Below are positions 1 to 6,113 of a DNA stretch of 6,910 nucleotides, piece by piece. A program made the translations under genes and the position numbers. The notes beneath the pieces were generated by a model. It saw nothing but the letters and a program-made list of their open reading frames with translations. It was not told the DNA's origin and did not search any database. The stretch's first letter is position 1. Every line of letters begins with the position of its first letter. The stretch comes from Bacillota bacterium (GTDB taxonomy: Bacteria > Bacillota > Sulfobacillia > Thermaerobacterales > Thermaerobacteraceae): the NCBI GenBank assembly GCA_003242195.1, contig QGUQ01000099.1, forward strand, positions 1-6,910. The letters run 5' to 3'.

Positions 1-17
1 GGCGGGGCCGCTGCCCC

Positions 18-1988
18 TCACGCCGGGTTGCCGCGCCGGGTGCGCACCGCCTCCACGACTTGCTGGACGAAATCGTCCAGAGCCATGGTGCCCAGGTCGC
101 CGCGGTCGCGGCTGCGCACCGCCACCTCGCCCCGCTCGGCCTCGCGATCACCGACCACCAGCATATAGGGCACCTTTTCCACCTGGGCCTGGCGGATCTT
201 GTAGCCCAGCTTCTCGTCGCGGGCGTCCAGTTCCACCCGCAGGCCGGCGGCGGCCAGCCGTTCCTCGACCTGGCGCCCGTAATCCAGGTGCCGCTCGCTG
301 ACCGGCAACACCCGCACCTGCACCGGCGCCAGCCACACCGGGAAGGCGCCGGCGTAGTGCTCGATCAGAATGCCGATGAAGCGCTCCAGCGTCCCCATGA
401 TGGCCCGGTGGATCATCACCGGCCGCTTCTCCTGCCCGTCCCGGTCCACGTACGTCAGGTCGAACCGGATGGGCAGCTGGAAGTCCAGCTGGACCGTGGC
501 CGTCTGCCACTTGCGGCCCAGCGAGTCGATGACGTAGAAGTCCAGCTTCGGGCCGTAGAAGGCGCCGTCCCCCGGCTCGATGCCATAGGCGCGGCCCGCC
601 TTCTCCAGGGCTCGGGCCAGGGCCTGTTCCGCCCGGTTCCACAGCTCGATCTCGCCCATGAAGTCCTCGGGCCGGGTGGCCAGTTTGATCTCGTAGGGCA
701 TCTCGAAGGTGCCGTAGATGGTGTCCACCAGTTCCAGCACCCGCCCGATCTCTTCCTCGATCTGATCCTCCCGGACGAAGAGGTGGGCGTCGTCCTGCTC
801 CATACCGCGGACGCGCAGGAGGCCGTGCAGCGTGCCGGAGCGCTCGAAGCGCGCCAGCCGCCCGTACTCGGCCAGCCGCAGGGGCAGGTCGCGGTAGGAA
901 CGGATCCGTGTCTTGTAGATCAGGCAGTGCCCCGGACAGTTCATGGGCTTGACGCCGAAGGTCTCGTCCTCGCGCTCGATCAGGAACATGTTCTCGCGGT
1001 AGTGGTCCCAGTGGCCCGACCGCTTCCAGAGATCGACCTTCATGATCTCCGGCGTGCGCACTTCCTGGTACCCGTAGCGGGCCTGCAGCTCCCGGGAGAA
1101 CTGCTCCAGCAGCCGGTAGAGCACGGCCCCCTTCGGGTGCCAGAAGACGTAGCCCGGGGCGACCTCCTCGAAGTGGAAGAGGTCCAGTTCCGGCCCCAGC
1201 TTCCGGTGGTCCCGGCGCTTGGCCTCCTCCAGCCGCTCCAGGTGCTCCCGGAGCTGCTGCTGGGAAGGGAAGGACGTGCCGTAGACCCGGCTCAGCATCG
1301 GCCCGCGCTCATCGCCCCGCCAGTAGGCGCCGGCCACCCCCGTCAGCTTGAAGGCCTTGATGCGGCCCGTGGAGGGTAGGTGCGGCCCGCGGCAGAGGTC
1401 GACGAACTCTCCCTGCTCGTAGGCCGTGAGGGGCTCGCCCTCCGGGATGCTCTCGATGATCTCCAGCTTGTAGGACTCGTTGCGTTGCCGGAAGAGCTCC
1501 ACTGCCTCCTCCCGGCTCAGCTCACGACGGGTGATGGGCAGGTCCTCGGCGACGATGCGGGCCATCTCCCGCTCGATGGCCTCGAGATCGTCGGTGGTCA
1601 GGGGCCGGGGCGTCTCGATGTCGTAGAAGAAGCCGTCTTCCAACGGCGGTCCGACCGCCAGCTTGGCCTCCGGCCACAGGCGCTTGATGGCCTGGGCCAT
1701 GAGGTGGGCGGTGCTGTGGCGGTAGACCTCCCGCCCCTCCGCATGGTCGAAGGTCAGGATCTCCAGGCGGCCGTCCTCCTCCAGCGGGCGGGTCAGGTCG
1801 ATGACCTGCCCGTTCCACCGGGCCGCCACGGCGTCCCGTTCCAGCCTGCGGCCGATCTGGCGGGCGATCTCCAGCGGCGTCGTGCCGCGCGGCACCTGGC
1901 GCCGGGAACCATCGGGAAGCTCGATGACGATCTGCTCCCCGGCGGGCGCCAGGTTCTCGCCCGCCGCGCCGCCACGGGCTGCGTCCAA
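18..1988 (-). CDS. thrS: Threonyl-tRNA synthetase (ThrRS), class II
   Basis: This enzyme charges tRNA-Thr with threonine in the cytoplasm and clears mischarged serine. With the TTG start at 1986-1988 it has 656 residues, close to the usual bacterial length. Domains in order are: an N-terminal TGS domain (about 17-81, opening IELPDG); the editing domain with H91/H95 (HSTAH) and C199/H203 (DLCRGPH); the class II catalytic core (about 265-545) with MNCPGH, LHGLLRVRG and the motif 3 region HRAIMGTLERF; and the anticodon-binding domain (about 548-645). C351, H402 and H527 match the zinc ligands of E. coli ThrRS in context and spacing. The frame stays open to a GTG at 2054, but that codon lies in the T-box core and the stretch spans the leader terminator. 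The TTG has AGGAGGTG six bases upstream and is chosen. The gene ends 17 bases from the window edge. Identification is near certain and the start very likely. Confidence 0.97.
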   Translation of the reverse strand: MDAARGGAAGENLAPAGEQIVIELPDGSRRQVPRGTTPLEIARQIGRRLERDAVAARWNGQVIDLTRPLEEDGRLEILTFDHAEGREVYRHSTAHLMAQAIKRLWPEAKLAVGPPLEDGFFYDIETPRPLTTDDLEAIEREMARIVAEDLPITRRELSREEAVELFRQRNESYKLEIIESIPEGEPLTAYEQGEFVDLCRGPHLPSTGRIKAFKLTGVAGAYWRGDERGPMLSRVYGTSFPSQQQLREHLERLEEAKRRDHRKLGPELDLFHFEEVAPGYVFWHPKGAVLYRLLEQFSRELQARYGYQEVRTPEIMKVDLWKRSGHWDHYRENMFLIEREDETFGVKPMNCPGHCLIYKTRIRSYRDLPLRLAEYGRLARFERSGTLHGLLRVRGMEQDDAHLFVREDQIEEEIGRVLELVDTIYGTFEMPYEIKLATRPEDFMGEIELWNRAEQALARALEKAGRAYGIEPGDGAFYGPKLDFYVIDSLGRKWQTATVQLDFQLPIRFDLTYVDRDGQEKRPVMIHRAIMGTLERFIGILIEHYAGAFPVWLAPVQVRVLPVSERHLDYGRQVEERLAAAGLRVELDARDEKLGYKIRQAQVEKVPYMLVVGDREAERGEVAVRSRDRGDLGTMALDDFVQQVVEAVRTRRGNPA

Positions 1989-1994
1989 GCCTGC

Positions 1995-2002
1995 CACCTC
2001 CT
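1995..2002 (-). promoter_or_regulatory. Ribosome binding site deciding the thrS start
   Basis: The minus strand reads AGGAGGTG, fully complementary to the 3' end of 16S rRNA, six bases before the TTG at 1986-1988. It lies just downstream of the T-box terminator. Translation from here yields a protein free of T-box-derived residues, so it fixes the thrS start. Confidence 0.9.
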
Positions 2003-2009
2003 CCGCAAC

Positions 2010-2037
2010 AAAAAACCCCGTCCACAAAGGGACGAGG
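2010..2037 (-). terminator. T-box-controlled intrinsic terminator of the thrS leader
   Basis: The minus strand forms an 8-bp stem, CCTCGTCC (2037-2030) with GGACGGGG (2023-2016) including one G-T pair, around a six-base loop CTTTGT. Six T residues follow at 2015-2010. The 5' arm shares bases 2036-2030 with the antiterminator, so the two folds exclude each other. Uncharged tRNA-Thr would stabilise the antiterminator and allow read-through into thrS. Confidence 0.95.
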
Positions 2038-2410
2038 CGTGCTCGCGGTTCCACCCTTCTTGACCACGGCGGGAGCCCCCGGGATCGTGCCCCCGGCGGG
2101 CCGCTCCCACCGCGGCCCCCTTTGCGCCCTGTAACGCGGGCCCGCGTCCGGCACTACTGGCAGAGGCCGCGGCGGTCTCCGGGCACCCGGCCCTGCCATC
2201 GCAACGCCCTCACGGGGCTCTTCACCAGCAGGGACACGCCACCCGCACCACGACCCCGGCGTTCGCACCGGCGGCTCCGGGGCGGTAGCCCGGGGGTCCC
2301 ATCACCGGGGCGGGCTCGCAGCCCCGTCCCGCGCTCGTGCCGCGCGGCGACGGGACCCGCCTTCTCTGACGGCGGCGACCCGCGGGCGATCCCCTTCACG
2401 GCCGTTGCCG
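2010..2410 (-). promoter_or_regulatory. T-box riboswitch (tRNA-Thr sensing) in the thrS leader
   Basis: The diagnostic T-box core AGGGTGGAACCGCG is at 2057-2044. The antiterminator can be folded completely: AAGGG (2058-2054) with CCCTT (2031-2027), a seven-base bulge TGGAACC (2053-2047), then GCGAG (2046-2042) with CTCGT (2036-2032). Upstream, Stem I can be drawn from GGGG (2394-2391) with CCCC (2282-2279), and GCCCG/GGGTC (2387-2383 and 2381-2377) with GACCC/CGGGC (2298-2294 and 2292-2288), capped by an AGAGA element at 2367-2363. The 3' side of the internal loop holds ACC (2286-2284), a threonine codon followed by a purine as expected of a specifier. A GGAGC-type base element follows at 2278-2274. 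A further hairpin, GGCAG with CTGCC (2197-2159), is a Stem III candidate. The T-box is certain. The exact Stem I register and the specifier are inferred by hand folding. Confidence 0.93.
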
Positions 2411-2444
2411 GATTCCCTTGCCGCCACCCCAAGTCGTTGCCGCC

Positions 2445-2473
2445 ATTATAACGAAACCAGCAAGGCCTCGAAA
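2445..2473 (-). promoter_or_regulatory. Sigma-A-like promoter of the thrS leader
   Basis: A perfect -10 TATAAT lies at 2450-2445. Seventeen bases upstream is a weak -35, TTTCGA (2473-2468), with 3 of 6 consensus positions. Expected transcription start is near 2438, giving a leader of about 450 nt that covers all of the T-box. The -10 box contains the TAA stop codon of the preceding DUF445 gene, so the promoter sits inside that gene's 3' end. The weak -35 is the main doubt. Confidence 0.75.
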
Positions 2474-3042
2474 AGACCGACCAGAAAGCCCAGAACCGCT
2501 CCCGACCACTCCACGAAACGCAACTCGCGGCCCGCCAGGCGAACCGCCAGCGCCTCCACCCCGGCGGGGTCCAGGGCCAGCACCTTGCGCTCGACGATGG
2601 TCCCCAGCCGCAGCTCCCCCTCCGCGGCCGCGAGGACACTGTCGGCCAGTTCGGGAAACCGCAGGAGCACCTCCCGCCGGGCCTCCCGGCCCAGGCGCTC
2701 CGCCAGCTGGACGGCCCATCCCCGGGGAACCAGCGCCGGCAGCCGCGCGAGCACGGCCTCCCGTACGATCCGGTCCACGGCCTCGGCCACCCGCCCTTCC
2801 ACCGGCAGGCCCCGGAGGTGGTCCCGCAGGTCGGCCAGGGACAGGAGTTCCCGGTCCAGCACCTCGCCCAGGGCGCGCGCCAGGTCCGCCTGCCGGCGCG
2901 GCACCACGCCCTGGATGGTCCAGCCGAGGCCGGGCACGCGCCAGGGGCGCAGCGGCCGGAAGAGGGCCCGGATGGCCACCCGGTTCGTCATCCAGCCGAT
3001 CAACCCGCCCATGGCCGGCAGCGTCAGCCACGCCGTTTCCAA
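2446..3042 (-). CDS. DUF445 family membrane-associated protein
   Basis: Function is unknown. The N-terminus carries the DUF445 signature: a hydrophobic stretch running into GGLIGWMTNRVAIRALFRP (about 12-30) and then a GVVPRRQADLARALG segment (45-59). A second hydrophobic segment lies at the C-terminus (about 180-197). This fits a short family member with a membrane segment at each end and a charged middle. At 198 residues it is about half the length I recall for Bacillus YheB-type relatives. I prefer the TTG at 3042, because family members begin just before the first hydrophobic segment. A GTG at 3072 in the same frame adds 10 residues but has no ribosome binding site and an AT-rich stretch (CTATATTC) unlike the coding DNA here. 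The TTG itself has only a G-rich, poor ribosome site, so the start is uncertain. The gene follows ytxC by 70 nt and probably shares its transcript. Confidence 0.85.
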   Translation of the reverse strand: METAWLTLPAMGGLIGWMTNRVAIRALFRPLRPWRVPGLGWTIQGVVPRRQADLARALGEVLDRELLSLADLRDHLRGLPVEGRVAEAVDRIVREAVLARLPALVPRGWAVQLAERLGREARREVLLRFPELADSVLAAAEGELRLGTIVERKVLALDPAGVEALAVRLAGRELRFVEWSGAVLGFLVGLFEALLVSL

Positions 3043-3112
3043 GGCCCGTCCCCCCGGCCGTGAATATAGCACGGGGCGACGAGGTAGCGCCTGGAAGGGC
3101 GCGGCAACGCCT

Positions 3113-4066
3113 CTAGGGCCCGGGTGTGACCGGACGCCGTGACCGGCGGCGGCACCGCTCGCATCCCTTGCAGGTTTCCACCCGCCCGGCGAACACCTGC
3201 TCCAGCATCTCCTCCGTGTCGGCCCCCAGCGGCCGGCGTGCGTGCAGGACGAACCGGCGCGCGCCGACGGTGACCAGCGCGCTCAACAGGTGGTCGTCGG
3301 CCTCCCCGGCGTCGGGTCCTTCCGGCGCCAGGGGCGAGGCGGCCGCGGGGACGTCGACAGGGCGCCCCCCTTCGTCCACCAGGCGAAGGGAGCCGGAGGG
3401 GTCCACGAAGACGTGCACCACGCCCAGTTTCGGCTCCTGGACGTCGACGAACTGTTGGAGCAGGCGGACGAAGTCCCGGTATTCCCTGTCGAGGAGGAAC
3501 TCGTCGACCGCCCGGTCCACCACCTGCTCCAGTTCCTCCACGTACTCCCGGCAGCGAAAGCGGAGGAAGCCCTCCACCAGGACCACCTCGGCGCCTTTCA
3601 GGTACGCGGCCAGCCGGTCGCCCACCAGCCGCCGCCGCTCCCGCTCGCGGCCGGGTTGACTCTCCAGCCGGGCCCGCGCGTATCCCAGGACGGCCTGGCG
3701 CTCGTCCGGCGCCAGGTGGGTGTAGCGACGGGCCAGGAGCCGCTGCATCAGGCACAGGCGGTGCTCCCCATGGATAAAGGCGGCCAGTGCTCGCGCCAGG
3801 CGGTTCCGCAGCTCCGGGCGGGCGGCGCCCTCCTCCGGTCCCGGTTCCCGGCCATCCCGTCCCGCACAGCGGCTCCCGGCCGATGCGGGCTCCAGACGAC
3901 AGACGAAAAACACCCAGGGGCCCCGCTCATGCTGCGTCAGCCGGGGCGATCCCGGCCCCGACTGCTGGCTTGTAGCCTCCCGCGAGAGGCCCGTGAGTTC
4001 CCGCTCCAGGCGCTGCCGTAGCGAGGCTGCAGCCTGCGCGGTGCCGATCACGAGCTGGTCCAACAT
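3113..4066 (-). CDS. ytxC: YtxC-family putative sporulation protein
   Basis: The protein has 317 residues and belongs to the YtxC family, found in endospore formers and of unknown biochemistry. The recognisable core is AYLKGAEVVLVEGFLRFR (154-171), then a segment around VVDRAVDEFLLDREYRDFVRL (182-202), FVDVQEPKLGVVHVF (206-220), and a C-terminal module ending in C299-x2-C302-x2-C305. That cysteine cluster could bind metal, which is inference. Residues about 30-85 are low-complexity and probably an insertion specific to this lineage. There is no signal peptide or clear membrane segment. ATG at 4066 is preceded by GGGAG at nine bases. In B. subtilis ytxC lies immediately upstream of thrS, and the same order appears here with a DUF445 gene between them. 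A sigma-E-like element lies about 100 nt upstream. Family assignment is firm; the molecular role is unknown. Confidence 0.9.
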   Translation of the reverse strand: MLDQLVIGTAQAAASLRQRLERELTGLSREATSQQSGPGSPRLTQHERGPWVFFVCRLEPASAGSRCAGRDGREPGPEEGAARPELRNRLARALAAFIHGEHRLCLMQRLLARRYTHLAPDERQAVLGYARARLESQPGRERERRRLVGDRLAAYLKGAEVVLVEGFLRFRCREYVEELEQVVDRAVDEFLLDREYRDFVRLLQQFVDVQEPKLGVVHVFVDPSGSLRLVDEGGRPVDVPAAASPLAPEGPDAGEADDHLLSALVTVGARRFVLHARRPLGADTEEMLEQVFAGRVETCKGCERCRRRSRRPVTPGP

Positions 4067-4166
4067 GGGCCATCGCTCCCTTCCCGACCGCCCGTCGGCC
4101 GTAGTTTGAACAGCCGGCGAGCGCCCCTATCCGGCCGGGACGGCCCTGCCCGTATCGCGCGGGCCC

Positions 4167-4195
4167 ATTGTATGGCGGGGGCGCGCGGGACATGC
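4167..4195 (-). promoter_or_regulatory. Promoter-like element upstream of ytxC, resembling sigma-E type
   Basis: The minus strand has CATACAAT at 4174-4167, which fits the -10 consensus of the mother-cell factor sigma-E (CATACAnT as I know it) at every defined position. Fourteen bases upstream is GCATGTC (4195-4189), matching 5 of 7 positions of the sigma-E -35 consensus KMATATT. The embedded TACAAT is also a 5 of 6 match to a sigma-A -10, but no good sigma-A -35 is present at 16-18 nt. A sporulation promoter suits the ytxC product. This is a pattern match only. Confidence 0.55.
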
Positions 4196-4240
4196 CTTGC
4201 TCCGGCCACGCCCCCGGGAGATCGGTTCGCCGCAGGTCCT

Positions 4241-4286
4241 AGCAAGGCAAACGGGGGCCCCGCGGGCAGCGCCCGCGGGGCCCCCG
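4241..4286 (-). terminator. GC-rich terminator-like hairpin after ywhD
   Basis: A perfect 16-bp stem has arms at 4252-4267 and 4271-4286 and a three-base loop. It opens CGGGGGCCCC on either strand. On the minus strand it is followed by TTTGCCTT, a broken T-run; on the plus strand no T-run follows. It lies 117 nt beyond the ywhD stop and before the ytxC promoter element, so it most likely ends the htrA-ywhD transcript. Confidence 0.65.
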
Positions 4287-4403
4287 CCGAGGCCCGGTAT
4301 GCCTGGTTCCCGCTGTCGGTGCGGGTCCTGCTCGGGGGATCCCGGTGCTCGTGCCGGCACGTATGGAGTCCCGCTCACATCCGGCAGCCCGCCCCACTCA
4401 CCG

Positions 4404-4979
4404 TCAGGAGGTCGGGGACGTGCCAGGTGATTGTCCGGAGGCCGGGTCCTCGCCGGCCCGCCCGTCACCGTCCTGGCCCACTTCCTCGCCCTCGAAGCAG
4501 GCCCGGATCTCGGGAGCGGTCCCCTCCCAGATCCGCGGCGCCCGTTCGATGATGGCATCCCGCACGGCGCGCCGCTGGGCGGGTGTCAGCTCCCGCAGGT
4601 CCACGACGCCCTTCAGGGCCCGGGACATGTCGTTGACGTGGCCCGCCAGGTGCTTGTAGCCCACCATGGCCTCGCGGTCGATCCACATGGGGCTGGCCAC
4701 GGCCCCGCGGATGCCGCGCCGGCCGTCGGCCCCCTGCCCTTGGGCGACCCACACGATCCAGTAGCAGCGGGCCCTGGGGACCTCCTCCCGGTTCTGCACC
4801 CAGCGCACGCCCGTTTCCACCGGCGACTTGCCGTGCAGCGCGCCCGGGGACACCCTGGCACTCTCGCCATCCACCAGGATGGCCGCCAGGCCGCCGATAC
4901 TCCCGTGCTCCGTCCTGGCTCCCACGAGGTTGAGCTGGATGGGGCCCTCACCGGGCGTCCGGCCATGCCGGCCTTCCAC
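4404..4979 (-). CDS. ywhD: YwhD-family protein
   Basis: The 191-residue product matches from memory the pattern of B. subtilis YwhD, a small soluble protein of unknown function. Shared landmarks in order are: a Gly-rich N-terminal strand region (about 18-38), GALHGKSPVETGVRWVQN (46-63, against AMH.+S.VE.GI+FVPN), REEVPRARCYWIVWVA (64-79), a SPMWIDRE segment (96-103), GYKHLAGHVNDMSRALKG (107-124), and a C-terminal helix ending around IWEGTAPEIRACF (150-162). The last 30 residues are low-complexity and probably dispensable. GTG at 4979 is chosen because GGAGG lies nine bases upstream; no in-frame alternative is better placed. The gene sits 162 nt after the htrA-like gene with no obvious promoter between, so it may be read from the same transcript. 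The family name rests on remembered similarity; the gene itself is well supported. Confidence 0.8.
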   Translation of the reverse strand: MEGRHGRTPGEGPIQLNLVGARTEHGSIGGLAAILVDGESARVSPGALHGKSPVETGVRWVQNREEVPRARCYWIVWVAQGQGADGRRGIRGAVASPMWIDREAMVGYKHLAGHVNDMSRALKGVVDLRELTPAQRRAVRDAIIERAPRIWEGTAPEIRACFEGEEVGQDGDGRAGEDPASGQSPGTSPTS

Positions 4980-5025
4980 GGCTCGATCCCTCCCGTGCCC
5001 CTACCGGCCCCACCTGCCTGCTGCG

Positions 5026-5069
5026 CGCCGTCCCGGACGCGGCCCGCGAGGCCCGGACCCGGGACGGCG
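5026..5069. repeat. Inverted repeat between the htrA-like gene and ywhD
   Basis: An 11-bp perfect inverted repeat, CGCCGTCCCGG (5026-5036) and CCGGGACGGCG (5059-5069), encloses a 22-nt GC-rich loop. No T-run follows on either strand, so it is not a standard intrinsic terminator. It sits in the 162-nt gap ahead of ywhD and could be an mRNA processing, stability or attenuation structure. Confidence 0.6.
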
Positions 5070-5141
5070 GCAAGCGAGGCGCGGAACCGGATGAGGTGTG
5101 CAGGTCACGGCAGGCGGGGATGCCGGGCGCGGCCCGCGGGC

Positions 5142-6113
5142 TCAGCCGTCCAGGCTGCGCCGGCGTGCAGGCATCTCCTCGAGGCGGATGGGCACCTCCA
5201 GCAGCTCGGACCCGCGGAGCACGGTGACCTGTAGCTGGTCGCCAGGCCGCCGCCCCACCAGCCGCTTGCGCACGTCGCCGATGGTGTCCACCTGTTCGCC
5301 CTGCACCGCCACGATCATGTCGAACACCTGCAGGCCCGCCTTGTCCGCCGGGCTGGACGGGACAACGCCGGTGATCACGATCCCGCGATCCGCCGGCAGA
5401 TCGAAGGCCCGTACCCAGTTGTCGTCGATGACCTCCGCGTAACCCTGGATGCCGAGCCACAGGTGCCGCACGTGGCCGTTCTGGAGGATCTGCCCCGCAA
5501 TGGCCTCGGCCAGGTGGATCGGGATGGCGAAGCCCAGGCCGTCACCCTGGTCGATCTTGATGGTCGTGAGCCCGATCACATGCCCGTTCAGCAGGGCCAG
5601 CGGGCCGCCGCTGTTGCCCGGGTTGATGGGCGCGTCCGTCTGGATCAGGCCATCGAGGTGGGTGCCGTTGGGAGTGGGCAGTGACCGGTCGACGGCCGAG
5701 ATGATGCCCGCGGTCACGGTCCAGTTCAGCCCGTAGGGGTTGCCCACGGCGATCACCATCTGGCCCGGCTTGAGGGCCCGGGAGTCCCCGAGGACGGCGG
5801 TGGGCAACCCACCGGCTTCGACCTCCACCACCGCCAGGTCGTACAGCCGGTCCCGGCCCACCACGGTACCGGCCAGGCGCTTGCCCGAGGCCAAGAGCAC
5901 ACTGACCTCGGGTGCGCGGCCCACCACGTGGGCATTGGTCAGGATCAGGCTCCGCGCCTCACCGGAGCGCCAGATGAGGCCCGAACCCACATGGTCCACC
6001 AAGCGCCGGCCCCCGCGCCGGTGCTGGCGTGAGATCTGGACGACCGCCCGGCCAACGGCCTCGGCGGCGCTCGAGATCAGCTTCGACATCGGGTCCATGA
6101 ACGGCTCGTTCAT
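5142..6113 (-). CDS. HtrA/DegP-like S1C serine protease with one PDZ domain, apparently cytoplasmic
   Basis: The 323-residue protein has a trypsin-like protease domain (about 12-212) and a C-terminal PDZ domain (about 217-310). The catalytic triad is complete: H62 in LTNAHVVG, D92 in YDLAVVEV and S168 in GNSGGPL. The oxyanion-loop context AVGNPYGL (122-129) is conserved. HtrA proteins degrade or refold damaged proteins, and the PDZ domain recognises exposed C-termini. Unlike typical DegP or the membrane-anchored Bacillus HtrA proteins, the N-terminus (MNEPFMDPMSKLISS) shows neither a signal peptide nor a membrane segment, so an intracellular site is inferred. Start ATG at 6113 has AGGAGG seven bases upstream. 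It overlaps the stop of the small ORF before it as ATGA, suggesting translational coupling. Transcription probably starts at the strong promoter 6324-6353. Protease identity is certain; substrates are unknown. Confidence 0.95.
   Translation of the reverse strand: MNEPFMDPMSKLISSAAEAVGRAVVQISRQHRRGGRRLVDHVGSGLIWRSGEARSLILTNAHVVGRAPEVSVLLASGKRLAGTVVGRDRLYDLAVVEVEAGGLPTAVLGDSRALKPGQMVIAVGNPYGLNWTVTAGIISAVDRSLPTPNGTHLDGLIQTDAPINPGNSGGPLALLNGHVIGLTTIKIDQGDGLGFAIPIHLAEAIAGQILQNGHVRHLWLGIQGYAEVIDDNWVRAFDLPADRGIVITGVVPSSPADKAGLQVFDMIVAVQGEQVDTIGDVRKRLVGRRPGDQLQVTVLRGSELLEVPIRLEEMPARRRSLDG

Larger units (their letters stand above)
4067..4403. other. Intergenic region between ywhD and ytxC
   Basis: No credible gene is visible in these 337 bases; the reading frames that cross them are GC-driven and lack family features. 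Contents on the minus strand are the GC hairpin after ywhD (4252-4286), a promoter-like element (4167-4195), and the roughly 95-nt 5' leader of ytxC. The leader holds two small hairpins, GCCCG with CGGGC and GGCCG with CGGCC. A 12-bp palindrome CGTGCCGGCACG lies at 4350-4361, with no function that I can assign. Confidence 0.7.

Noticed and set aside
1..17. Start of a terminator hairpin after thrS (GGGGC, loop, GCCCC)
   Set aside because: It is only a 5-bp stem and the window ends before any T-run could be seen.
148..642. 164-codon minus-strand frame inside thrS
   Set aside because: It is a Gly/Pro/Arg-rich out-of-frame translation of thrS with no independent start signals.
60..2063. Long plus-strand open frames (60-1379 and 1380-2063) opposite thrS
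   Set aside because: They are antisense shadows of thrS in GC-rich DNA. Their translations are rich in His, Gln, Leu and Val without family features, while the minus strand encodes an unmistakable ThrRS.
3043..3072. GTG at 3072 as the start of the DUF445 gene
   Set aside because: It has no ribosome binding site and the added codons cover an AT-rich CTATATTC stretch. It is not fully excluded, because the preferred TTG also has a poor ribosome site.
1801..3142. Plus-strand frames across the T-box leader and the DUF445 gene
   Set aside because: They cross a conserved RNA element and a recognised minus-strand gene, and give low-complexity Pro/Arg/Ser sequence.
4106..4659. Several frames on both strands between ytxC and ywhD
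   Set aside because: They are Arg/Pro/Gly-rich, overlap the 16-bp hairpin and the promoter-like element, and have no ribosome sites or family resemblance.
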